Shown piece by piece: positions 58,474-64,000 of a stretch of DNA of 64,000 nt. This DNA comes from Rhodococcus sp. OK302. Its GTDB lineage: Bacteria; Actinomycetota; Actinomycetes; Mycobacteriales; Mycobacteriaceae. The notes beneath the pieces were generated by a model. It searched no databases, was not told the DNA's origin, and saw nothing but the letters and a program-made list of their open reading frames with translations. Within the stretch, counting starts at the first letter, position 1. Each line of letters begins with the position of its first letter. Made by a program: the position numbers and the translations under genes. The stretch covers positions 1,958,501-2,022,500 of the forward strand of contig NZ_NPJZ01000001.1 of the NCBI RefSeq assembly GCF_002245895.1, given 5' to 3'.

Positions 58474-59106
58474 CTATCTGACTCCATGTGTGCGGAACTG
58501 AACGCTGATTCTAGGGCCGAGTGCGCGGGCGCTCTTGGGTACGCAGTGCTCCCACGTCCGTTGGCATGAACCGCCCATGACCAGAAGATCGCCATGCCCG
58601 AGGTTGAAGCGGATCGATTCACCACCGCCGCGCGGCCGAAGCAGTAGCGGGCGGGCTGCGCCGAGCGACAGGATGGCCACCATCGTGTCTTCCGTGCGAC
58701 TACGCCCGGTGTCATCTCCGTGCCAGGCGACGCTGTCGGAGCCGTCGCGGTAGAAGCACAGGCCGGATGTGGCGAACGGTTCGCCGAGTTCGTCGCGGTA
58801 ATGCCGGCTCAATGCGCTTTTCGCCTCGGCGAGTAGGGGATCCGGCAGAGGTTCGTTCTCGTTGTAGAAATGCACCAGACGAGGGACATCGACGACGCGG
58901 TCGTACATCTGGCGTCGTTCGGCACGCCAGGGTACGGAATTCTCGAGGTTGTCGAACACTGCTGCCGACCCAGTCAGCCAGGCCGGCCGATGATCGACCC
59001 ACGCGCCTGCCGTGAGGCGGCGTCGCTCCAGGGTGTGGTCGAGATCAGCCAACTCGACGCCGAGTTCACCGTTGTCGAAGAGTGACGGTTGCATCATGGC
59101 GGTCAT
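58474..59106 (-). CDS. alkB: AlkB-like 2-oxoglutarate/Fe(II) dioxygenase
   Basis: A 210-residue DNA/RNA dealkylation-type oxygenase. CFYRDGSDSVAWHGDDTGR near residue 120 contains the HxD iron ligands, WEHCVPK near 190 the second His, and PRISVQFR near 203 the two arginines for 2-oxoglutarate and substrate. FNLGHGDLLVMGGSCQRTW is the typical AlkB strand. The start is ATG at 59106, with 59097 possible. A LexA-box-like palindrome (59129-59144) is 23 bases upstream, which fits repair of alkylated bases under SOS control. Confidence 0.88.
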   Translation of the reverse strand: MTAMMQPSLFDNGELGVELADLDHTLERRRLTAGAWVDHRPAWLTGSAAVFDNLENSVPWRAERRQMYDRVVDVPRLVHFYNENEPLPDPLLAEAKSALSRHYRDELGEPFATSGLCFYRDGSDSVAWHGDDTGRSRTEDTMVAILSLGAARPLLLRPRGGGESIRFNLGHGDLLVMGGSCQRTWEHCVPKSARALGPRISVQFRTHGVR

Positions 59107-59128
59107 AAGGTCCACGGTACACCCGTTA

Positions 59129-59144
59129 TCGAACATATGTTCTA
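59129..59144 (-). promoter_or_regulatory. SOS (LexA) box-like palindrome before alkB
   Basis: TCGAACATATGTTCTA differs at one position from the actinobacterial/Bacillus LexA consensus TCGAAC-N4-GTTCGA. The symmetry extends outward to about 24 bases (59125-59148) with one mismatch. Confidence 0.65.
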
Positions 59145-59315
59145 TAACTGTGGCGGAGCTTAGATGCTTCAATGTCGTGGATTCTCTGCTGGAGGTGGAG
59201 GGCGGCCCACCTCCCGGCGAGTGACAGCCGGGCGGCAGACCTACTTTGCGGCAGACCCCTCGCTCCGAAATTGCCGCCGCTCTCGTTCTATACCCACGAA
59301 GTTCGGCGGCGAAAC

Positions 59316-60437
59316 CTACGCAGATTCAGCTGCCGCCGCAGACTGCGCCTGCCAACGCTCCTCGATACGGCCCAACTTCCATACCGTGACGGCTACGAGC
59401 CAGGTGACGACGAATAACCCCACGATGATGAAACCCATCGCACCTAAATCGAGGTTCCCGATGGCACCTAGAATTCCGGTATCGATATCGAGTTTCTCGG
59501 TGAAGATCGAGATGATTTCCTGTGTTCCGATGAGCAGGGCGACTGCGACGGACAAGCCTGTGATCACCATGTTGTAGTAGATCTTTCGGACCGGCTGCGC
59601 AAAGGCCCAGCCATAGGCGAAGTTCATGAACGATCCGTCGATCGAGTCGAACAGAGCCATGCCTGCGCAGAAGAGAATTGGCAGGACCATGATCGAGTAC
59701 CAGGGCAATCCGGTCACGGCGGCGCCGCCGGCTATCACCAGGAGCCCGACTTCGGTGACGGTGTCGAAGCCCAAACCGAAAAGCAATCCGACGGGGTACA
59801 TGTGCCAGGGTTTGCGCACCATTTTCATGACCGGTCCCAGAATCTTGTTCAGGGCTCCGCGGTTGTCCAACTCCTTCTCGAGTTGTTCCTCGTCGAAATT
59901 TCCCGCCTTGTATTTGGTGTAGACGCGGTGAATCCCGATGAGAGACACAAGATTCAGGACGCCGATCAGGATGAGGAAGGTGCCGGAAATGGTGGTTCCA
60001 AATAGGCCGGTCCACTTTGCGAGATCGGAATTGTCGTCGGAGAGGCTCGACGCCAACTGGCGGACGCCCAGCGCAAGCAGGGCTACGAGTACGAAGACGA
60101 TCGTTGAATGCCCAAGCGAGAACCAAAACCCTACGGACATAGGTTTTTTACCGTCGGCTACCAGTTTGCGTGTGGTGTTGTCGATGGCCGCAATATGGTC
60201 GGCGTCGAAGGCATGCCGCATTCCGAGCGTGTAGGCAGTGACGCCCAGTCCGATGCCGAAGACGCTGCCTTCGATGGTGAAGTGCCCCGGCACCACCAGT
60301 CCGAGGAGGACGCCCCATCCGAGGGCGTTGAGCGCCACTACTGTGACAGTCATTCCGATGATGCTGCGACGCTGGGGGCGGTCCAAGCTCCGCCACGCGC
60401 CGATGATTCTTGTCCCTGTCGCGTTTGTCATCGTCAT
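59316..60437 (-). CDS. nickel/cobalt permease, NiCoT family
   Basis: A 373-residue HoxN/NixA-type transporter with eight hydrophobic helices. The signature RHAFDADHIAAIDNTTRK near residue 73 supplies the HX4DH metal-binding helix, GFWFSLGHSTIVFVLV near 103 the second, and LGFDTVTEVGLLVIAGG near 222 the third. The central loop (about 170-200) is charged as in NiCoT proteins. It takes up Ni2+ or Co2+ for urease, hydrogenase or cobalamin. No Nur-like or cobalamin element was found upstream; direct TGAACA repeats near 60494-60506 are the only feature. Confidence 0.95.
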   Translation of the reverse strand: MTMTNATGTRIIGAWRSLDRPQRRSIIGMTVTVVALNALGWGVLLGLVVPGHFTIEGSVFGIGLGVTAYTLGMRHAFDADHIAAIDNTTRKLVADGKKPMSVGFWFSLGHSTIVFVLVALLALGVRQLASSLSDDNSDLAKWTGLFGTTISGTFLILIGVLNLVSLIGIHRVYTKYKAGNFDEEQLEKELDNRGALNKILGPVMKMVRKPWHMYPVGLLFGLGFDTVTEVGLLVIAGGAAVTGLPWYSIMVLPILFCAGMALFDSIDGSFMNFAYGWAFAQPVRKIYYNMVITGLSVAVALLIGTQEIISIFTEKLDIDTGILGAIGNLDLGAMGFIIVGLFVVTWLVAVTVWKLGRIEERWQAQSAAAAESA

Positions 60438-60528
60438 CGAACACCGCCGATTTCGAGTTGTGGGCCGACTTGCACCACTAAAATCGTATATGTGTTCAGC
60501 TGTTCAGATAAGGGTATTCAGGTTACAA

Positions 60529-60573
60529 ATTGCCCATCTGGAAGTAAAGGTGCTTTGCTTCCGGATGGGCAAT
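60529..60573 (-). terminator. terminator of azlCD
   Basis: ATTGCCCATCTGGAAG (60529-60544) pairs with 60558-60573 with one wobble over a 13-base loop, directly after the AzlD stop. Confidence 0.8.
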
Positions 60574-60576
60574 GAG

Positions 60577-60906
60577 TCACGCAAAAACGGTATTGACCAT
60601 GCCCACGTACAAGGCTGTGCCGACGACGATGCTCAGGACCGCGTTCTTGCGCCACAAGTGGATTCCGGCGGTGACCGCGACGGCAACCAATTCCGGTATC
60701 CCGTGCGACGGGCCCGTAACCGAGACGTTCTTCAGCGAGTACATCACCAGGATCAGCATGATTCCGGCCGGCATGTAGATGCCGAGGTAGGCGACGAGTG
60801 CCGACGAACGGAGAGGCTTCAACACTGCAAACGGTATGGCGCGCAACGCGAATGTGACGATCGCCATCGTAGCGACGGCACTGAAGATGTACGTGGTGTC
60901 AGGCAT
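60577..60906 (-). CDS. azlD: AzlD-family branched-chain amino acid export subunit
   Basis: A 109-residue membrane protein with four hydrophobic helices, for example FALRAIPFAVLKPLRSSALVAYLGIYMPAGIMLILVMYSL. ALRAIPF near residue 20 is typical of AzlD/BrnE small subunits, which work with AzlC/BrnF to export branched-chain amino acids or methionine. It overlaps the azlC gene by eight bases. The divergent Lrp-type regulator at 61716 supports amino-acid control. Confidence 0.9.
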   Translation of the reverse strand: MPDTTYIFSAVATMAIVTFALRAIPFAVLKPLRSSALVAYLGIYMPAGIMLILVMYSLKNVSVTGPSHGIPELVAVAVTAGIHLWRKNAVLSIVVGTALYVGMVNTVFA

Positions 60907-61639
60907 CGGTGCTCGCCTTTTGCTGGTTGACCACGTAGCGGACGATCAGGAACGCAACAAACCCGCCCATTGCGATTGGCAGGACGTGCTCGGGTGCGAT
61001 CAGACGAGCCAGCAGAGCGCAGGTTACTGCTGCCGCGGGAATTACGAATCCGCTCTGGGCACGCATCGCCTCGATCGACAAGACGACAAACAGTGCTGTG
61101 AGCGCAAAGTCCAGGCCGACAAGGGAATCGGGAATCCACTGCCCGGCCGTAGCTCCGAGAATTGCGCCGCCAACCCAGTAGCTGTGCAGGAAGAGTTGTG
61201 AGAAGACGATGACGCGGCCTGACAGCGCTTTCGGGTCGGTGGTGACCGACATTGCGTAGGCCTCATCAGTGAGGGCGAACATGCTGTAGAAGCGCGCGAG
61301 GGGATTCTGCACCTTGTTCAGCGGGAAGCTCAACGCGTAGAAGACATGTCGAAAGTTGACCAGCAATGCCGTCAGTGCGATGTACGGCAGTGGGGTCATT
61401 GCGGCAACCATGCCGACTGCAATGAACTCGAGTGAGCCGGCGTAGATCAACGAGGTGAAAACCATTGCCCACCAAGGATTCAGTCCCTGTTGTACGACGA
61501 GGACGCCGAGGGCAACGCCGAGCGGCAACAGGCCGATGCCGACGGGCAGCGACAGCTGAAAGGCGCGTCGCCACGCCGGGCTCTGAGAGTGGGCATCGAC
61601 GGCAGTTGTGTCCGTCGATGTTGATGATTCGATCACCAC
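60899..61639 (-). CDS. azlC: AzlC-family branched-chain amino acid export subunit
   Basis: A 246-residue integral membrane protein. The start is GTG at 61639 (or 61636), placed where homology begins; TACTAC six bases ahead could be a -10 of a leaderless mRNA. Family blocks are LLPLGVALGVLVVQQGLNPWWAMVFTSLIYAGSLEFIAVGMV near residue 36, RHVFYALSFP near 97 and FALTDEAYAMSVT near 123. It pairs with AzlD. The promoter region is shared with the Lrp gene. Confidence 0.9.
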   Translation of the reverse strand: MVIESSTSTDTTAVDAHSQSPAWRRAFQLSLPVGIGLLPLGVALGVLVVQQGLNPWWAMVFTSLIYAGSLEFIAVGMVAAMTPLPYIALTALLVNFRHVFYALSFPLNKVQNPLARFYSMFALTDEAYAMSVTTDPKALSGRVIVFSQLFLHSYWVGGAILGATAGQWIPDSLVGLDFALTALFVVLSIEAMRAQSGFVIPAAAVTCALLARLIAPEHVLPIAMGGFVAFLIVRYVVNQQKASTDA

Positions 61640-61680
61640 GAAAATGTAGTACAAAATGCGAGGTTTACGATTGCCCAGAA

Positions 61681-61704
61681 TGCGCAAATTTTGAATTCTG
61701 CGCA
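61681..61704. promoter_or_regulatory. paired TGCGCA boxes, Lrp-type site candidate
   Basis: Two TGCGCA boxes (61681-61686 and 61699-61704) frame AATTTTGAATTC between azlC and the Lrp gene. AATAAT (61704-61709), six bases before the ATG at 61716, is a likely leaderless -10. Confidence 0.45.
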
Positions 61705-61715
61705 ATAATATCCGC

Positions 61716-62156
61716 ATGGATGCCATGGATGACGCAATTTTATTCCACCTCCGTCAGGACTCCAGTCTGACCAACACGGAATTGGCGGATCTGGTGGGGC
61801 TTACGCCGTCGCCGTGCCTACGTCGGGTCAAGAAACTCGAGGCCGACGGTGTCATCACCGGCTACCGGGCTGTTGTCAGTCCGGAAGCCCTCGACCGGGG
61901 GTTTCAGGTGATCGTGACCGCGGAGATCAGTGTCAACGACCAAGCCACCATCGAGGACTTCGAATCGCGCGTGGCAGCCTTTGACGAGGTGATCGAATGT
62001 CGACGACTCTTCGGGATCCCCGACTACTTCATCCGCGTCGCAGTCAAGGATCTCGCGACCTACGAACAGTTCCTGGCCACCAAACTCAGCGGCCTGCCGG
62101 CGGTGTCGCGGGTGACCTCTCTCATCACGATGAAGACGATCAAGAGTGTGGACTGA
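61716..62156 (+). CDS. Lrp/AsnC-family transcriptional regulator
   Basis: A 146-residue regulator. The N-terminal HTH is DDAILFHLRQDSSLTNTELADLVGLTPSPCLRRVKKLEADGVITGYRAVVSPEAL (residues ~4-60), and the C-terminal RAM domain includes FQVIVTAEISVNDQATIEDFESRV and YFIRVAVKDLATYEQFLATKLSGLPAVSRVTSLITMKTIK. It sits divergently next to azlCD, the usual arrangement for an activator of amino-acid export such as Lrp/BrnFE. No ribosome site precedes the ATG. Confidence 0.93.
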   Translation: MDAMDDAILFHLRQDSSLTNTELADLVGLTPSPCLRRVKKLEADGVITGYRAVVSPEALDRGFQVIVTAEISVNDQATIEDFESRVAAFDEVIECRRLFGIPDYFIRVAVKDLATYEQFLATKLSGLPAVSRVTSLITMKTIKSVD

Positions 62157-62177
62157 TACTCGAGCCCCTTTTTTGGT

Positions 62178-62224
62178 GCGAACGGCATGTTCATCGCCTC
62201 AGATCGACTGAACGTGCCGTTCGC
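62178..62224 (+). terminator. hairpin terminator after the Lrp gene
   Basis: GCGAACGGCATGTTCA (62178-62193) pairs with 62209-62224 with one wobble over a 15-base loop. A T-run (62168-62174) precedes it rather than follows. Confidence 0.65.
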
Positions 62225-62270
62225 TCTGGCGGGGACACGGAATGTCGGTGGGCAGCGTTAACGTCAGAGC

Positions 62271-62696
62271 ATGGGATACGAATTTCAAGTCACAGTAGAT
62301 TCTGCACACCCGCATGAGCAGGCTAAATGGTGGGCTAGTGCACTCGGATGGGTAGTTGAGCCGAGCGATGAGGACTTCATCAGAGGTCTCGTCGCAGCGG
62401 GTCACGCGCAAGAATCCGACACCACGACGTTCGAGGGCGTGCTCGTCTGGAGAGAAGGCGCGGCTATCAGCGATCCGGAGCATTCGGAACGGCCGCGGGT
62501 TCTCTTCCAGCTCGTGCCGGAATCCAAGACCGTGAAGAACCGCCTTCATTTCGACATCCGGGTGGGGGACAACCGCGAGGACGTGGCCGCCCAGTTGGAG
62601 GCGGTTGGCGCGAAGGTTCTGCACCGTGGACAACAAGGCCCCAGTGTGTGGATCACCATGTCGGACCCGGAAGGCAACGAGTTCTGCGTCAGCTAG
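62271..62696 (+). CDS. VOC/glyoxalase-family protein
   Basis: A 141-residue single VOC module with two halves: FQVTVDSAHPHEQAKWWASALGWVVE near residue 5, RVLFQLVPESKTVKNRLHFDIRVGD near 78, and WITMSDPEGNEFCVS at the end. The half-site pattern matches small glyoxalase-like proteins that often act as resistance or detoxification factors. It shares its last four bases, CTAG, with the stop of the convergent AraC gene. Not related in sequence to the VOC proteins at 28928 and 45688. Confidence 0.8.
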   Translation: MGYEFQVTVDSAHPHEQAKWWASALGWVVEPSDEDFIRGLVAAGHAQESDTTTFEGVLVWREGAAISDPEHSERPRVLFQLVPESKTVKNRLHFDIRVGDNREDVAAQLEAVGAKVLHRGQQGPSVWITMSDPEGNEFCVS

Positions 62697-63703
62697 CGGT
62701 AGGAGCTGGGAGTGTCGCCCGTCCACCGCTTGAAGGCGCGGCGGAACGCACTGGGCTCGGAAAATCCGAGGCGGGACGAGAGTAGTTCGACGGACTCGCC
62801 GCGTCCCAGTCCGGCGATCGCGATATCTCGGAGCACTTCTTCGCGCAATTGATTCAGTGACGTACCTTCGCGGCGAAGTAACCTTCGCAGGTGAGGCACG
62901 CTGATCGAGAGCATCTCGGCAATCTCGTCTGCCGTCGAGGTGCGACCCTTCACGCCGAGTTCGATGACTCGACGCACTTGTGCTGATGCTGTGCTGTCGT
63001 AGTCGCGCTCAGACATCAGCTGAATCGGAGATTCGCGTAGATACTCCTCCAGGGATTCCTCAGTCTGGATTATCGGTGCCCGCATAGCGGAGTTGTCGAA
63101 TTCCAAAGCGGCGCGCGATGTACCGAACGTGACGGGTGCACCGAAGATGTAGTCGTAGTCCTGAGCTAGCCGGGCGTCTGGGGCTTCGTAGGGGAATTCG
63201 ATGGCGCGAAGTCGTACGCGTTTGCCGATCAGCCAGGCCGCAAAACGGTGAAGCAAAATGAGGACAAAATCGGTTGTAACACGTGCTGCCACATCAGGTT
63301 CGGAAATTTCAGCCCTTGGTTGGACGGAAAAACTGATGCGGGTGCTGTCCTCGCCGGTCTCGATTGACAAGGGTGCCAGGCCGGGCAATGCGCGGATTAC
63401 GTCAGCCATCCGGGCGAAGGCGGTACCGAGATCACGGCAGTGAATCAATGTCAGGCAGATCAGACGAAATGTTCCTCGCGGAACGGGAGCGCCGCCGAGG
63501 CCGAATAATTCGTCGTCGGTGAGTTGCCAGGTGGTTTGAACGAAGGTTGTCACCTGAGCGGGGGTCAGACGTGCGCGAGGGTCGGACAGCGTAGCGAGGT
63601 CGATCCCTGCTGCCCGCAACGCATTCGAGAGATCGATGTTGTTGTCGGGCGAGAACATGAGGTAGCGCTGGACAAATGCTGTGGGGATGGTCCGGGCGCT
63701 CAT
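62693..63703 (-). CDS. AraC-family regulator with arabinose-binding-type N-domain (OruR/ArgR-like)
   Basis: A 336-residue regulator. The N-terminal ~200 residues resemble the PF12625-type ligand domain (LMFSPDNNIDLSNALRAAGIDL; EFPYEAPDARLAQDYDYIFGAPVTFGTSRAALEFD). The C-terminal AraC HTH pair is at ~250-335 (TADEIAEMLSISVPHLRRLLRREGTSLNQLREEVLRDIAI; LLSSRLGFSEPSAFRRAFKRWTGDTPSSYR). It overlaps the aminotransferase gene by four bases, so the two are co-translated and probably regulated by the same signal. Confidence 0.93.
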   Translation of the reverse strand: MSARTIPTAFVQRYLMFSPDNNIDLSNALRAAGIDLATLSDPRARLTPAQVTTFVQTTWQLTDDELFGLGGAPVPRGTFRLICLTLIHCRDLGTAFARMADVIRALPGLAPLSIETGEDSTRISFSVQPRAEISEPDVAARVTTDFVLILLHRFAAWLIGKRVRLRAIEFPYEAPDARLAQDYDYIFGAPVTFGTSRAALEFDNSAMRAPIIQTEESLEEYLRESPIQLMSERDYDSTASAQVRRVIELGVKGRTSTADEIAEMLSISVPHLRRLLRREGTSLNQLREEVLRDIAIAGLGRGESVELLSSRLGFSEPSAFRRAFKRWTGDTPSSYR

Positions 63704-64000
63704 GGGTGAGCGGCTCCCTGAAGCAGGTGGAGGCGGCGTGCAGCTTCGGAGAGAATGTGGTCTTGCTTGCAGAACGCGAACCGCACCAGGTGTTTCCAGT
63801 TGTCACGGTTATCGGCAAAGACGTCCACCGGGACGGCAGCGACGCCGATGCGTTCCGGAAGCGCACGGCAGAAATCTCCGGCATCGGTTTCGCCCAGGGG
63901 GCGAATGTCCGCGAGGAGGAAGTAGGTGCCGCCGCCGGAATGCACCGTGAATCCCGCGTCAGACAGAGCGTCGCTCAGCACGTCACGCTTGGATTGCAGG
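63700..64000 (-). CDS. PLP-dependent aminotransferase, C-terminal part (runs off window)
   Basis: The last ~100 residues of a fold-type I aminotransferase. LQSKRDVLSDALSDAGFTVHSGGGTYFLLADIRPLG shows the KRD-LxxxL-xxxGF and GxYF patterns of class I/II enzymes, and PVDVFADNRDNWKHLVRFAFCKQDHILSEAARRL holds the C-terminal substrate-binding Arg (VRFAFCK). It fits the succinyldiaminopimelate/kynurenine/methionine aminotransferase subgroup. The N-terminal part and the PLP lysine lie outside the window. The apparent GTG starts inside are internal. Confidence 0.88.
   Translation of the reverse strand, partial: LQSKRDVLSDALSDAGFTVHSGGGTYFLLADIRPLGETDAGDFCRALPERIGVAAVPVDVFADNRDNWKHLVRFAFCKQDHILSEAARRLHLLQGAAHP

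Noticed and set aside
60438..60576. Cobalamin or NiCo riboswitch before the NiCoT gene
   Set aside because: The only clear structure is the azlCD terminator hairpin (60529-60573). The remaining ~90 bases are too short and lack riboswitch landmarks.
1..64000. tRNA, rRNA, CRISPR arrays, insertion sequences, prophage or integrase genes
   Set aside because: None was seen. No transposase, integrase, regularly spaced repeats or tRNA-like cloverleaf were recognised while reading both strands.

Overview
The window reads as chromosomal DNA of a high-GC, mycolic-acid-type actinomycete, most likely Rhodococcus. This rests on gene style and content: GTG/TTG starts with strong GGAGG-type ribosome sites, leaderless promoters, F420/LLM oxidoreductases, many acyl-CoA genes, XRE-TetR, TetR, IclR and GntR regulators, and PobA/PcaK/3-oxoadipate-type genes. 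No tRNA, rRNA, IS element, phage or CRISPR array was seen. The species is inference.

Layout. 1-9002: a first acyl-CoA degradation block. On the minus strand it has an LLM oxidoreductase and two adjacent acyl-CoA dehydrogenases. Divergently it has a crotonase, a double-length SMP-30 protein, an acyl-CoA synthetase, a two-domain VOC protein and an alpha/beta hydrolase. 9101-14776: a family-5 (peptide type) ABC importer, with its binding protein convergent to the permease/ATPase operon. 14777-15849: a 1 kb regulatory and gene-remnant region. 15850-26525: two tandem Liv-type binding proteins, LivHMFG, an FMN reductase, a second alpha/beta hydrolase, an acyl-CoA synthetase and an IclR regulator. 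26651-28258: an orphan family-5 binding protein. 28563-37759: NTF2-like and VOC proteins, an SDR, an XRE-TetR fusion regulator, an acyl-CoA synthetase, an Asp/Glu-racemase-fold enzyme, a tandem NTF2 protein, and a TetR/LLM pair. 38874-53190: SMP-30 and acyl-CoA synthetase; HMG-CoA-lyase-like enzyme, GntR and CaiB transferase; ABM, CMD-family, VOC and NTF2 proteins; an acyl-CoA dehydrogenase with a kinase; TetR; another acyl-CoA dehydrogenase and two crotonases. 53285-58257: 3-oxoacid/3-oxoadipate CoA-transferase, IclR, PobA and an aromatic acid MFS transporter. 58474-64000: AlkB-like protein, NiCoT transporter, AzlCD with an Lrp regulator, a VOC protein, an AraC regulator and a partial aminotransferase.

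How it fits together. The central 52 kb looks like a large catabolic region for one or more carboxylic acids, possibly cyclic or aromatic. Substrates would enter through the two ABC systems, be activated by four acyl-CoA synthetases, and be processed by dehydrogenases, crotonases, hydrolases and a lyase. Many modules occur twice (SMP-30+ligase, ligase+hydrolase, VOC+NTF2, LLM, Liv binding protein), which suggests two related peripheral routes. The clearest new signals are regulatory: at least five sets of repeated palindromes tie separate operons to particular local regulators. These are TAGCGATCGCTA-like, TTCTGC-N3-GCAGAA-like, TTGTATACAA/ATTGTGTACAAT, an identical 19-bp TetR-type site, and GTTCG-N5-CG-like IclR sites. 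All substrate assignments are inference; no database search was run.
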